From positions 62,001-126,000 of the forward strand of contig JALWTX010000008.1 in assembly GCA_026993355.1 (NCBI GenBank): 64,000 bases of DNA. Direction: 5' to 3'. The notes beneath the pieces were generated by a model. That model was not told the DNA's origin. It did no database searches and was given only the letters and a program-made list of their open reading frames with translations. How positions within the stretch are numbered: position 1 is the first letter of the stretch; each line of letters opens with the position of its first letter. Origin of the DNA: Flavobacteriales bacterium (lineage in GTDB: Bacteria > Bacteroidota > Bacteroidia > Flavobacteriales > Flavobacteriaceae). Of this stretch, positions 25,942 through 35,588 are shown one piece after another. The position numbers were made by a program, and so were the translations under genes.

Positions 25942-28008
25942 ATGAAAAAAATATCTATTTTATTAGGGGGAATTTTATTGATTTCGGTTAGTTGCCGGCA
26001 AAAATCAAGCCCCAAGCATCAAAAAGAAGAAACAAAAGAGGAAACGGGATTAAATTTAAAAAATATGGATACGACAGTCAGACCGCAAGATGATTTTTAT
26101 AATTTCGTGAATGGAACCTGGATGAAAAAGACCAAAATACCGGCAGATCGCAGCCGGTGGGGTAGTTTTGATGAGTTGCGCAAAAAAACCGATCGGAATA
26201 CATTGGCCGTGCTAAATGAAGCACAAAAAAATGCGTCTTATCCCAAGGGGACTGACGAACGCAGGGCGCTTGATTATTTTGCTTCTATTATGGATACCAC
26301 AGGGCGCAATGCTGCCGGGGTCAAACCGGTAATGCCTTATATCAAGCAAATAGATCAGATTAAAAACAAAGCCGAAGTAGCCGGGTTTATGCAAAAAGCC
26401 GAGCCAATTTTGTCTTCAGCTTTTTTTGGCATAAGTGTGCATGCCGATATGAAAGACAGTAATAAAAATGTCTTATATATGTATCCGGCAGGGGCAGGTT
26501 TGCCCGAAAGAGATTATTATGTCTCACAAGATAACGATGCCAAAAAAATACGGGAACAATATAAAGCGCATATTGGTAAAATGTTACAATTTTTGGGCAA
26601 GACCCCAGGAGAAATTGCAAGGGCACAAGATAATATCATGCGGATTGAAACGAAATTGGCCAAAGCTAAATTGACCAAAGAAGAACGACGCAAACCCGAA
26701 AATACATACAATCCAATGTCAGTTGACGAATTGCAAAAGTTGACACCTGATTTTAATATGAAAGCCTATTTAAAAGGCTTGAATATAAATGTAGATAGTT
26801 TGGTTGTGAGCCAACCGGATTATATGAAAACCTTTAACGAAGTATTTAAAAACGAACCCGTACAAGCCATAAAAGATTATTTGACGTGGAATACTTTTAG
26901 AGGTGCAGCGGGGACTTTGTCTACGCAAGTTTCTAATGCCAATTGGGACTTTTACGGAAAAACCCTAAGTGGTCAGAAAGAACGTAAACCTTTAGATGAA
27001 CGTGCTTTATCGACTGTAAATTGGTCTATAGGCGAAGCGGTTGGCAAATTGTATGTGAACAAATATTTTCCCCCCGAAGCCAAAAAGAAAGCGCGTGAAA
27101 TGATTACCTATTTGCAAAAAGCATACAAAGAACGGATCAGTCAGTTGCCCTGGATGAGTGACGAAACCAAGAAAAAAGCCATTGATAAAGTCAATAAATT
27201 ACAAATTAAAATCGGATATCCGGATAAGTGGAAAGATTATAGTCAATTAAACATCGAATCACCTAAAGAAGGCGGGACTTATTTTGACAATAGTTTGGCT
27301 GTTTCCAAATGGAATTTTGATGAAAATATAGCCAAATTAAAAAAACCGGTAGATAAAACCGAATGGGGTATGCCACCGCAAATAGTTAATGCCTATTACA
27401 ACCCTTCTTATAACGAAATAGTTTTTCCGGCAGCCATTTTACAAGCGCCGTTTTATGATTATAAAGCAGATGAAGCCGTCAATTATGGTGGTATGGGGGC
27501 GGTTATCGGTCATGAAATTTCACATGGCTTCGATGATCAAGGAGCAAAATTTAATGCTGAAGGTAATTTTGAAAACTGGTGGACTAAAGAGGATTTTCAA
27601 AAATTTAATAAATTGGTCAAAAAATTGGCAGATCAGTACAGTAAAATTGAAGTTTTACCGGGTGTTTTCGTCAATGGTGAATTTACCTCGGGTGAAAATA
27701 TTGGCGATTTGGGTGGTGTCAACGCTGCTTATACGGCATTACAAGATTATTATAAAGACCATGGCAAGCCGGTAAAAATTCAAGGTTTTACCCCCGAACA
27801 ACGATTTTTTTTGTCTTGGGCAACCGTTTGGCGGACTAAATCGAGAGAAGAAGCTTTGAAAAAACAGATCAAAACCGATCCGCATAGTCCCGGGCAGGTA
27901 CGTGCGGTACAACCTTTAAAAAATGTAGAGGCATTTTACAAAGCATTTGATGTTAAAAAAGGGGACAAAATGTACATAGCTCCGGAAGAACGTGTTAAAA
28001 TTTGGTAA
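25942..28008 (+). CDS. M13 family zinc metallopeptidase lipoprotein (PepO/neprilysin-like)
   Basis: About 688 residues from the ATG at 25942, chosen because it gives a lipoprotein signal ending in VSC (ISVSCRQKS); a longer frame adds ten residues. The M13 N-terminal domain follows (VRPQDDFYNFVNGTWMKKTK). The catalytic domain has INAYYNPSYNEIVFPAAIL-like NAYY, the zinc motif HEISH at about residue 524 (VIGHEISHGFDDQGAKF), and GENIGDLGG carrying the third zinc ligand Glu. C-terminal VRAVQPLKNVEAFYKAFDVK is also typical. It should be an envelope-anchored endopeptidase that digests peptides. A TATTTTTG box at 25915-25922 is a candidate -7 element. It is a single-gene unit with its own terminator. 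Confidence 0.93.
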   Translation: MKKISILLGGILLISVSCRQKSSPKHQKEETKEETGLNLKNMDTTVRPQDDFYNFVNGTWMKKTKIPADRSRWGSFDELRKKTDRNTLAVLNEAQKNASYPKGTDERRALDYFASIMDTTGRNAAGVKPVMPYIKQIDQIKNKAEVAGFMQKAEPILSSAFFGISVHADMKDSNKNVLYMYPAGAGLPERDYYVSQDNDAKKIREQYKAHIGKMLQFLGKTPGEIARAQDNIMRIETKLAKAKLTKEERRKPENTYNPMSVDELQKLTPDFNMKAYLKGLNINVDSLVVSQPDYMKTFNEVFKNEPVQAIKDYLTWNTFRGAAGTLSTQVSNANWDFYGKTLSGQKERKPLDERALSTVNWSIGEAVGKLYVNKYFPPEAKKKAREMITYLQKAYKERISQLPWMSDETKKKAIDKVNKLQIKIGYPDKWKDYSQLNIESPKEGGTYFDNSLAVSKWNFDENIAKLKKPVDKTEWGMPPQIVNAYYNPSYNEIVFPAAILQAPFYDYKADEAVNYGGMGAVIGHEISHGFDDQGAKFNAEGNFENWWTKEDFQKFNKLVKKLADQYSKIEVLPGVFVNGEFTSGENIGDLGGVNAAYTALQDYYKDHGKPVKIQGFTPEQRFFLSWATVWRTKSREEALKKQIKTDPHSPGQVRAVQPLKNVEAFYKAFDVKKGDKMYIAPEERVKIW

Positions 28009-28015
28009 GGCATAA

Positions 28016-28052
28016 TAAAAGACTGTTTCATAAAAAAATGAAGCAGTTTTTT
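28016..28052 (+). terminator. terminator after the M13 peptidase gene
   Basis: ACTGTTTCAT (28022-28031) pairs with ATGAAGCAGT (28038-28047, one G-T pair), with A-rich sequence before and a T run after. Confidence 0.75.
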
Positions 28053-28127
28053 CATTTCTATAATGTTTCTTTATTTAAAAATAAAATACATTTATAACAT
28101 TAAAGGGATTTAGTAACATTCATTACG

Positions 28128-28135
28128 TAATTTTG
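28128..28135 (+). promoter_or_regulatory. promoter -7 box TAATTTTG of the peroxiredoxin gene
   Basis: TAATTTTG lies 26 bases before the ATG at 28162. The -33 region is not a clear match. Confidence 0.5.
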
Positions 28136-28161
28136 CGTTATAAAATTAAAAAATAAAAATT

Positions 28162-28791
28162 ATGAGTTTAGTAGGAAAAAAAGCACCCGATTTTAAAGCA
28201 GTAGCTGTTGTAAATGGGGGTGAATTTCAAGAAAATTTTTCGTTGGAACAATTTAAAGGGCAAAAAGTCGTTTTCTTTTTCTATCCTTTGGATTTTACCT
28301 TTGTTTGTCCCACAGAGATTATTGCTTTTCAAGAGCAAATAGAAGAGTTTAAGAAAAGAAATACCGCCGTTGTCGGTTGTTCTATCGATTCTCAATTTTC
28401 ACATTGGGCATGGTTAAATACCCCGCAGGAAAAAGGAGGTATTCAAGGTGTTAAATACCCTTTGGTAGCTGATTTGGACAAAACCATTTCAATGAAATAT
28501 AATGTTCTGGGGGGGGAGTATGTGATAGATGAAAATGGTGAAATGGCTTTTGAAGGTGAACCGGTTGCTTTTCGCGGATTATTCTTAATTGATGAAGATG
28601 GCGTTGTACAACACGAACTGGTTAATAATTTAGGTTTAGGTCGTAGTGTCAAAGAAGTTTTACGTTTAATAGATGCTTTAACACATTTGCAAAAATATGG
28701 TGAAGTTTGTCCTGCTAATTGGGAAGAAGGACAAGAAGCTTTAGCACCTACGTTTGAAGGTGTGGCTGATTATTTAGCCCATAAAAAATAA
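28162..28791 (+). CDS. typical 2-Cys peroxiredoxin (AhpC/Prx1 group)
   Basis: A 209-residue thiol peroxidase that reduces hydrogen peroxide and organic hydroperoxides. The peroxidatic cysteine is C49 in DFTFVCPTE, and the resolving cysteine is C183 in VCPANW. The GGxG-like (GGIQGVKYP) and C-terminal helix segments associated with sensitive Prx are present. Length is slightly above E. coli AhpC (187). No ahpF lies next to it, so the electron donor, possibly thioredoxin, is elsewhere. It is a single-gene unit between a promoter box and a strong hairpin. Confidence 0.94.
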   Translation: MSLVGKKAPDFKAVAVVNGGEFQENFSLEQFKGQKVVFFFYPLDFTFVCPTEIIAFQEQIEEFKKRNTAVVGCSIDSQFSHWAWLNTPQEKGGIQGVKYPLVADLDKTISMKYNVLGGEYVIDENGEMAFEGEPVAFRGLFLIDEDGVVQHELVNNLGLGRSVKEVLRLIDALTHLQKYGEVCPANWEEGQEALAPTFEGVADYLAHKK

Positions 28792-28813
28792 CGATTGCAT
28801 AAAATAAATCATT

Positions 28814-28840
28814 AAAAAGCTGCCAAAAAGGCAGCTTTTT
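28814..28840. terminator. bidirectional terminator between peroxiredoxin and yqgE
   Basis: AAAAAGCTGCC (28814-28824) and GGCAGCTTTTT (28830-28840) form a perfect 11-bp stem with a 5-base loop. A and T runs on either side let it serve both convergent genes. Confidence 0.88.
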
Positions 28841-29391
28841 TAGTTTAAATGGGGATTTAAAGGGGCGTTTTTCCAAATAATGTTATTCGGATTGACTGAT
28901 ACTATTTTTTCTTTCCAAACATCTTTAGGGTTTACACGGAACAAATCAATATCATTTGGCGTGACAAACCAGGCTTTTTCTTTTATTTCTCTTGCTAATT
29001 GGCCCGGCGCCCAACCACTGTAACCCAGAAAAAATTTTATATGACGGTCATCGATAATTTTATCCTGTAAAAGTTTTTTTATGACTTCAAAATCGCCGCC
29101 AATATGTAAGTTTTTTTTCGCATCAAAAGGGATGGAAAAAGGGATTAAATCGGGTTTATTATGTATGTAAAACATATTTCCGGTTTCGACCGGCCCACCA
29201 TTCCACAGTTGTATATTGGCCGGAATATCTTCAAAAATATCGTTTAATCTTAGAGCCAAAGGTTTATTAACCGTAAAAGCCATACTTCCTTTATCATTAT
29301 GTTCTGTCAGTAACAGAACAGACTGATTAAAAATATGATCCATCAATAGTTCCGGTGTTGCAATTAATAATTTTCCGCTTGAAATTTCCAT
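28840..29391 (-). CDS. YqgE/AlgH family protein
   Basis: A 183-residue protein of the UPF0301/YqgE family. I start at the ATG at 29391 (MEISSGKLLIATPELL), which is where family members begin; a longer frame to 29481 adds 30 residues overlapping the HU terminator. Family motifs are visible: FNQSVLLLTEHNDKGSMAFT, VNKPLALRL, WNGGPVETGNMFYIH, and FLGYSGWAPGQLAREI. AlgH has been linked to alginate regulation in Pseudomonas, but the molecular function remains unknown. The gene lies downstream of HU on the same strand, separated by a terminator. Confidence 0.92.
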   Translation of the reverse strand: MEISSGKLLIATPELLMDHIFNQSVLLLTEHNDKGSMAFTVNKPLALRLNDIFEDIPANIQLWNGGPVETGNMFYIHNKPDLIPFSIPFDAKKNLHIGGDFEVIKKLLQDKIIDDRHIKFFLGYSGWAPGQLAREIKEKAWFVTPNDIDLFRVNPKDVWKEKIVSVNPNNIIWKNAPLNPHLN

Positions 29392-29456
29392 GTTTGTTTG
29401 TTTATAATATGTTTGTCTCAAAAATGATACCAATTTTAAATTTTTAATCATAAAAA

Positions 29457-29478
29457 AAGCCGTTCTAAAAAACGGCTT
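29457..29478 (-). terminator. terminator after the HU gene
   Basis: AAGCCGTT (29457-29464) and AACGGCTT (29471-29478) form an 8-bp stem. On the minus strand it is followed by a run of T. Confidence 0.8.
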
Positions 29479-29503
29479 CAAATTTTTTAAATTTAAAAAT
29501 TTT

Positions 29504-29776
29504 TTAGTTCACAGAATTGGCTAATTCTGAACCGGCTTTAAACTTAACAACGTTTTTAGCAGGTATGGAAATAGGTTTTCCGGTTGCAGGATTTCGACCT
29601 TCACGGGCTTTACGGGTTTGGACAGAAAAAGTGCCAAAGCCTATAAGTGAGACTTTATCACCGTCTTTTAAAGCTTTTTCAACATTTTCTAAAAATGATT
29701 CCAAAGCTTTTTTTGCAGCGGCTTTAGAAATACCGGCATCTTGTGCCATGGCATCAACTAATTGAGATTTGTTCAT
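29504..29776 (-). CDS. HU family DNA-binding protein
   Basis: A 90-residue histone-like protein that bends and compacts DNA as a dimer. It begins MNKSQLVDAMAQDAGISKAA, has the family helix-turn LESFLENVEKALKDGDKVSL, the GFGTFSV strand, the RxGRNPATGKPI beta-arm (about 53-65) with the DNA-intercalating proline, and the C-terminal VKFKAGSELANSVN. Length is exactly standard. A TATATTTG box lies 37 bases upstream on the minus strand. Confidence 0.96.
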   Translation of the reverse strand: MNKSQLVDAMAQDAGISKAAAKKALESFLENVEKALKDGDKVSLIGFGTFSVQTRKAREGRNPATGKPISIPAKNVVKFKAGSELANSVN

Positions 29777-30124
29777 AATCGTGAAATTTTATAAATTACT
29801 ATATTAACATTGCAAATATAATATTTTTTTTTAAAAATTTTTAAAATGTGCTGAAAAGCTTGTATTTATAAGGTATGAACACAAATAGATTTATGTCATT
29901 ATAATTTTAAGTTGTCTTTATGGAAGATTTCGAGTGTTTTATACTGTGCTGAAATACAGCATTTTACAATTAAGTTGCCTGCGTTTTTTAGTTTTTTTAA
30001 CTTCAATTTGATTGTTTCTAAATTTCTGTCGAATTTCAATTTTTCTTAAAGAAAATGTTAAATATGTACTGAGTTTTAATCTGAATTTTAATTTTGACTA
30101 TTTTTAAGCGATAGAAAATTGCTT
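29777..30124. promoter_or_regulatory. 348-base AT-rich divergent intergenic region
   Basis: This gap separates the divergent HU and DUF5686 genes. On the minus strand TATATTTG (29820 down to 29813) is a good -7 box for HU. On the plus strand TATTTTTA near 30099 is a weak -7 candidate for the DUF5686 gene. I see no coding frame, RNA gene or repeat in the rest. Confidence 0.5.
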
Positions 30125-32638
30125 ATGAAATACTCATTATTCCTACTATCTTTGCTTTGTTTTTCTTATTTAAATGCACAACATTTTATTAAAGGACAAG
30201 TTATGGATGCACAAACCGGTGCACCTTTAGCATTTGCCAACATTGTTATAAGTAAGCATGTTGGAACTGTTTCTAACTTTGATGGACAATTTGAAATATC
30301 GATACCTAAAGATTGTAAATATTTTTCTGTAAGTTATATCGGTTATCACTTCAAAAGCGTCAATATAAATACTCAAACCAACTTTTATAAAATTTATTTA
30401 CAAGCCTCTTCTGAGCAGTTGCGTTCAGTTGTTATCAATGGAAAATATATTAATCCTGCCATTAAATTGATGAAAAAAGCCATAAAGCTAAAACCACAAA
30501 ATAATTATCAATACAAACTTCATAAATATGCTTTTACTAAATATTTGAAATTTGTTGTGGCAGGCGAAGCAGATAAAATTCCGGGCAAATTGGATACGGT
30601 TTATAAAAATAGTCAATTTTTTAAAATAGATTCCACTTTAATAAAGTTTAAAAAAGAAACTACCGGTAAATATTTATGGCTTCTTGAAAGTATTGCTAAG
30701 GTTAACGGACAAAAGGGGGGGGAAAAAACCAACGTTATAGCTACCAGAACGGCAGGACTTAAAAAACCTTTGTATGAATTGATAGCCTTACAAATGTCGG
30801 GGCAAAATATTTACAATGACCGCTACAATTTTTTATTTAACTCGTATATTGGTCCTTTAGCTAAAGCCTCTTTTAAAACTTATAAGTATGAGATTGAAGA
30901 TACTATTCATCTGCAAAACCGGCCGGTAATAGTAGTCAATTATAGAAATACCCAAAAACCATTAATTTCCGGCAGAATTTATTTGGATAAGCAATCCTTG
31001 GCTATTGCAAAATTTAGTTTAAACACTTATAAAGCCTATCAATTTCGCGTCATTTATGATTTTAAATATTACCCAATTCAAAATATTTGGTTCCCTGCCG
31101 ATATTACTATGACTATTAAAAAAGCCGACCAAAAAAATATGCTTAATATCGGCAATCAAATTCAGATAATGGAACAGCAAACAGATTCCATCCTTGTGGA
31201 TAAGCATGGTGATTCTTTACATTATACCCGGCAGAAAAATGCTTTAGATTATACTTATGCTCATACAAGCATACATTTTTTTGATATTTTAATAGGGAAA
31301 AATTATCCTGATAAATTTAACTACAATTTACAGGTATCGCCTTTAGCAACCCGGCGCAGCCGGCAATTTTGGGAAAGAATGCGCCAAAAAAAATATACGC
31401 CCAAGGAATTGCAGACTTATCGTTTTATCGATTCAATAGGCGAAAAAGAAAAAATAGATTATCATATTCATAAATATAAACGTTTGGCCTATGGCTATTT
31501 TCCCCTAACCGACCATTTGGATTTAGATCTAATCGATTTGATAGATTATAACCGGTACGAAGGCATACGTTTAAAAATAAATGTGCAAACCAATGAACAA
31601 TTTTCTGATAAATGGCAGATTGCTGCTTATACGGCATACGGTTTTAAAGATAAACAACTGAAATACAGCGGTAGTTTAAGGTATAAATTATGGCACTTGA
31701 CACAAACGTACATTAAGGTTTCTTACACAGATGATTTGGAAAAGTCTGCTGCCTTTAGATCCTATAAGGGACGTTATATCTTCAGTAAAATGCATCATTA
31801 TGCCGATGATAAATTTTATCATCACCGAACAGCCGGTTTAAGTGTCACCCATTTGTTAAATCCGAATTTTAAACTGAACACAGGCTTGTCTAAGACTTAT
31901 ATAAAAACAAAATATCCTATTCCTTTCCACCGTGGACGAATAGAATTCCCTCAAAAAGATTTGATTTTTTATAGAGTAGGCTTAGAAATCACTCCATTTA
32001 GCCAATACTATTTAGCGCCAGAAGGACGTAAATTGCTGAAAGACGGCTATCCTAAATTCTATATCAATTTTGAAAAAAATATCCCGCAATGGCAAACGAA
32101 CCATGTCGATTATTATCGTATCGATTTTCAAAGTTATATCAAAAAAAAATATGTTAATCTGGATTATACCGAATTGTATTTGCGCTTGGGTTTAGCTTCT
32201 CAAGGTGCCGGTATCGATAAATTATTTATGCCGGTTACCAATGACTATGACGCTGCCAATCCGTTGCAACGATTCAATTTAAGTAAGGCTTTTGCATTCG
32301 AAACCATGAAAGATTTAGAATTTGTCGACAATTTTGTCACAAGTATTCACCTGCAACATACATTTACACAACTTAAAATATCGGACAAAAAAAATATAGA
32401 TGTGAGGTTGCTGGGGGCAGCTGCTTTTGGGTTAAGCTATGATGATAATAAATATACCGGCATAAAGTCTTTGGACAAAATTTATTATGAGGCCGGTGTG
32501 GAATTTAGACAATTATGGGCCAATTTAGGCTTAGGTTTTTATTGCCGTTTAGGAGCATATGCTTATCCTCATTTTGGGGATAATCTATCTGTCCGTTTGA
32601 CAGTAAATCCTTTTTCAATCATTAAACGCATGAAATAA
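30125..32638 (+). CDS. DUF5686 outer-membrane protein with carboxypeptidase-regulatory domain
   Basis: A protein of about 837 residues. I start at the ATG at 30125 (MKYSLFLL), which gives a clean signal peptide ending LNAQ. Residues about 20-95 form a carboxypeptidase-regulatory-like domain (IKGQVMDAQTGAPLAFANIV), followed by the DUF5686 region (INPAIKLMKKAIKLKPQNNY and onward) and a C-terminal beta-barrel-like stretch ending SVRLTVNPFSIIKRMK. The family is conserved in Bacteroidota and resembles TonB-receptor-like barrels without a plug. Its function is unknown. It stands alone between HU and clpB. Confidence 0.85.
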   Translation: MKYSLFLLSLLCFSYLNAQHFIKGQVMDAQTGAPLAFANIVISKHVGTVSNFDGQFEISIPKDCKYFSVSYIGYHFKSVNINTQTNFYKIYLQASSEQLRSVVINGKYINPAIKLMKKAIKLKPQNNYQYKLHKYAFTKYLKFVVAGEADKIPGKLDTVYKNSQFFKIDSTLIKFKKETTGKYLWLLESIAKVNGQKGGEKTNVIATRTAGLKKPLYELIALQMSGQNIYNDRYNFLFNSYIGPLAKASFKTYKYEIEDTIHLQNRPVIVVNYRNTQKPLISGRIYLDKQSLAIAKFSLNTYKAYQFRVIYDFKYYPIQNIWFPADITMTIKKADQKNMLNIGNQIQIMEQQTDSILVDKHGDSLHYTRQKNALDYTYAHTSIHFFDILIGKNYPDKFNYNLQVSPLATRRSRQFWERMRQKKYTPKELQTYRFIDSIGEKEKIDYHIHKYKRLAYGYFPLTDHLDLDLIDLIDYNRYEGIRLKINVQTNEQFSDKWQIAAYTAYGFKDKQLKYSGSLRYKLWHLTQTYIKVSYTDDLEKSAAFRSYKGRYIFSKMHHYADDKFYHHRTAGLSVTHLLNPNFKLNTGLSKTYIKTKYPIPFHRGRIEFPQKDLIFYRVGLEITPFSQYYLAPEGRKLLKDGYPKFYINFEKNIPQWQTNHVDYYRIDFQSYIKKKYVNLDYTELYLRLGLASQGAGIDKLFMPVTNDYDAANPLQRFNLSKAFAFETMKDLEFVDNFVTSIHLQHTFTQLKISDKKNIDVRLLGAAAFGLSYDDNKYTGIKSLDKIYYEAGVEFRQLWANLGLGFYCRLGAYAYPHFGDNLSVRLTVNPFSIIKRMK

Positions 32639-32825
32639 GATGGCTATTAAAATAAAAAATATTAAAAAATCACAATAAAACACGTCTTTTTGACAGCAAA
32701 CCAGACAAAAAATCAGTAAAATAGCGTTTTTTATGCTTTTTTGTCATTTTTGTAAATTGGGAATAAATTTTGTAACTTGTAGGACGAACAAAAATAATTT
32801 ATTAACCTATAAAAAAATAATAACT

Positions 32826-35426
32826 ATGAATTTTGACAAATTTACCATAAAATCCCAAGAGGCAGTGCAGAAGGCTTTGCAGATTGCTCAAGGATTAGGT
32901 AATCCGCAAATTGAAAATGCACATTTAATGAAAGCCATCCTCGAAGTGGATGAAAATGTCACACCCCATATTTTGAAAAAAGTTGGTGTTGATGTTAATT
33001 TATTTAAACAAAAATTAGATCAATATATAAACTCATTGCCCAAGCAACATGGTGGGGCACAACCGCAATTGTCCAGAACAGCATCGAAAACTTTGACCGA
33101 TGCACTCAATTTGGCAGAGAAAATGAACGATGATTATGTATCTATTGAACATTTATTACTTGCCATTTTTGACAGCGGTGATGATGTCTCTCGCATGTTA
33201 AAAGAAATGGGTGTAACCCGTAAAGCTTTGGAAGCGGCTATTCAAGAAATCCGAAAAGGAAACAGAGTAACCTCACAAAGCCAAGAAGATACTTATCAAG
33301 CTTTAGAAAAATACGCTATTAATTTGACCAAATTAGCCCGCGAAGGTAAGTTGGATCCGGTTATTGGTCGTGACCAAGAAATACGTCGTGTCTTACAAAT
33401 TTTGTCACGTCGTACTAAAAACAACCCGATTTTAGTCGGTGAACCCGGAACCGGTAAAACCGCTATCGTCGAAGGTTTGGCACACCGTATAGCCAAGGGT
33501 GATGTCCCTGATAATTTAAAAGATAAACAAATTTATTCATTAGACATGGGTGCCTTAATGGCAGGGGCTAAATACAAAGGCGAATTTGAAGAACGTTTGA
33601 AATCGGTCGTTAATGAAGTAAAAAAATCTGACGGTAATATTATATTATTTATCGACGAAATTCATACATTAGTTGGTGCCGGTGGTGGTCAGGGCGCGAT
33701 GGATGCCGCTAATATTTTAAAACCCGCCTTAGCGCGTGGTGAACTCCGAACCATTGGAGCTACGACTTTGGACGAATACCAAAAACACTTTGAGAAAGAC
33801 AAAGCTTTGGAACGCCGTTTCCAAAAAGTTATGGTCGATGAGCCTGATCAAGAGTCAGCTATTTCTATTTTGCGTGGTATCAAGGATAAATACGAACAAC
33901 ACCACAAAGTGCGTATTAAGGATGATGCCATTATTAATGCGGTAGAATTATCAAGTCGTTATATTTCGGATCGTTTTTTACCCGATAAAGCTATTGACTT
34001 GATGGACGAAGCAGCCAGTAAATTGCGTATGGAAATCAATTCCAAACCGGAAGAACTCGATAAATTGGATCGTAAAATTATGCAATTGGAAATTGAGTTG
34101 GCTGCTATCAAACGTGAGAAAGATGAAGAAAAAATTAAAGAACTTGAGAAAGAATTAGCCGAACTGAAGGAACAACGTAACCAAATCTACACCAAATGGA
34201 AAGAAGAAAAAGATTTGGTAGATAATATCCAAAACATCAAAAAAGAAATTGATCAAACCAAATTTGAAGCTGAGCAAGCCGAACGAGAAGGTGATTACGG
34301 TAAAGTAGCCGAAATTCGTTACGGTAAACTCAAAGAATTAGAAGACAAATTGGCTAAAGCTCAACAAGAGTTGAACGAAAAACAATCTAAATCATCGTTG
34401 ATTAAAGAGGAAGTTACCGGTGAAGATGTTGCTGAAGTAGTTGCTAAATGGACGGGCATTCCGGTTCAAAAAATGTTGCAAAGTGACAAAGAAAAACTCT
34501 TGAAATTAGAAGATGAGTTGCATACCCAAGTTGTCGGCCAAGAAGACGCTATTAAAGCTGTTGCCGATGCGGTACGTCGTAGCCGTGCCGGATTGAAAGA
34601 TCCGAATAAACCAATTGGTTCGTTCTTGTTCTTAGGTACAACCGGAGTGGGTAAAACCGAATTGGCCAAAGCATTGGCTAACTATTTGTTTAACGATGAA
34701 AAAGCGATGACCCGTATCGATATGAGTGAATATCAAGAGAAACACGCGGTTAGTCGCTTGGTCGGTGCGCCTCCGGGATATGTCGGCTATGATGAAGGTG
34801 GTCAGTTGACCGAAGCAGTACGTCGCAAACCTTATCAAGTTATTTTGCTCGATGAGATCGAAAAAGCACATCCCGATACGTTTAACATCTTGTTGCAAAT
34901 GCTTGATGAAGGACGTTTGACCGATAACAAAGGTCGTACAGCAGACTTTAAAAACACCATCATTATTATGACCTCTAATATGGGCGCTGACAAAATTCAA
35001 CAAGAATTTGAAAATGCTAAAACCCCTGAAGAGCGTGAAAAAGCTGCCGAAAAAGCCAAAGAAGAGGTCTTGCAAGAATTGAAAAGACGTGTCCGTCCCG
35101 AATTCTTGAACCGTATTGATGAAATATTGATGTTTAAACCGCTTTCTAAAAATGAAGTGAAAGATATTGTCCGCATTCAGCTTAATAAAGTTGCTAAAAT
35201 GCTGAAGGAACAAAATATCAACATCGAATTTACCGATAGAGCAGTTGATTATTTGGCCGATAAAGGATTTGATCCTGAATTTGGTGCCCGTCCGATTAAG
35301 CGGGTTATCCAACGAGATATTTTAAATAATTTATCCAAAGAGATATTGGCCGGTAATATTAATTCTAATTCGACTATTGTGGTCGATTATGATAATGGTC
35401 AATTGGTCTTTAAAAACAAGCAATAG
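32826..35426 (+). CDS. clpB: ATP-dependent disaggregase ClpB
   Basis: ClpB is a hexameric AAA+ chaperone that pulls proteins out of aggregates with DnaK. The 866-residue product starts [20 protein letters not shown] at the ATG at 32826; the longer frame adds 31 unrelated residues. The N-domain repeats (Clp_N) are followed by AAA-1 with Walker A GEPGTGKT (about residue 205) and Walker [10 protein letters not shown]. The ClpB-specific coiled-coil M-domain lies at about 400-530, and AAA-2 has GTTGVGKT (about 604), [11 protein letters not shown] and sensor 2 [10 protein letters not shown]. The [15 protein letters not shown] pore loop is present. No CIRCE-like operator was seen upstream. A terminator follows. 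Confidence 0.97.
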   Translation: MNFDKFTIKSQEAVQKALQIAQGLGNPQIENAHLMKAILEVDENVTPHILKKVGVDVNLFKQKLDQYINSLPKQHGGAQPQLSRTASKTLTDALNLAEKMNDDYVSIEHLLLAIFDSGDDVSRMLKEMGVTRKALEAAIQEIRKGNRVTSQSQEDTYQALEKYAINLTKLAREGKLDPVIGRDQEIRRVLQILSRRTKNNPILVGEPGTGKTAIVEGLAHRIAKGDVPDNLKDKQIYSLDMGALMAGAKYKGEFEERLKSVVNEVKKSDGNIILFIDEIHTLVGAGGGQGAMDAANILKPALARGELRTIGATTLDEYQKHFEKDKALERRFQKVMVDEPDQESAISILRGIKDKYEQHHKVRIKDDAIINAVELSSRYISDRFLPDKAIDLMDEAASKLRMEINSKPEELDKLDRKIMQLEIELAAIKREKDEEKIKELEKELAELKEQRNQIYTKWKEEKDLVDNIQNIKKEIDQTKFEAEQAEREGDYGKVAEIRYGKLKELEDKLAKAQQELNEKQSKSSLIKEEVTGEDVAEVVAKWTGIPVQKMLQSDKEKLLKLEDELHTQVVGQEDAIKAVADAVRRSRAGLKDPNKPIGSFLFLGTTGVGKTELAKALANYLFNDEKAMTRIDMSEYQEKHAVSRLVGAPPGYVGYDEGGQLTEAVRRKPYQVILLDEIEKAHPDTFNILLQMLDEGRLTDNKGRTADFKNTIIIMTSNMGADKIQQEFENAKTPEEREKAAEKAKEEVLQELKRRVRPEFLNRIDEILMFKPLSKNEVKDIVRIQLNKVAKMLKEQNINIEFTDRAVDYLADKGFDPEFGARPIKRVIQRDILNNLSKEILAGNINSNSTIVVDYDNGQLVFKNKQ

Positions 35427-35458
35427 CTTAACACAAACAAATACAACACAAACAAGAG

Positions 35459-35494
35459 AATCTGCCCGGACTGATGTCGGGGCAGATTTTTTTA
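35459..35494 (+). terminator. terminator after clpB
   Basis: AATCTGCCC and GGGCAGATT form a 9-bp GC-containing stem starting at 35459, followed by a T run. Confidence 0.85.
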
Positions 35495-35588
35495 TTTTAT
35501 CGACTTTGTGAAGTTTGAAATGTTAAAATTTTGGTAAATAAAGTATAATTTTCGTTCTTTGAAAAAGTAACAACACAAATAAACTTTT

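Noticed and set aside
34632-35312. 226-codon open frame antisense to clpB
   Set aside because: It mirrors the conserved AAA-2 region of clpB, which has strong codon constraint; the antisense peptide has no recognisable domain or promoter.
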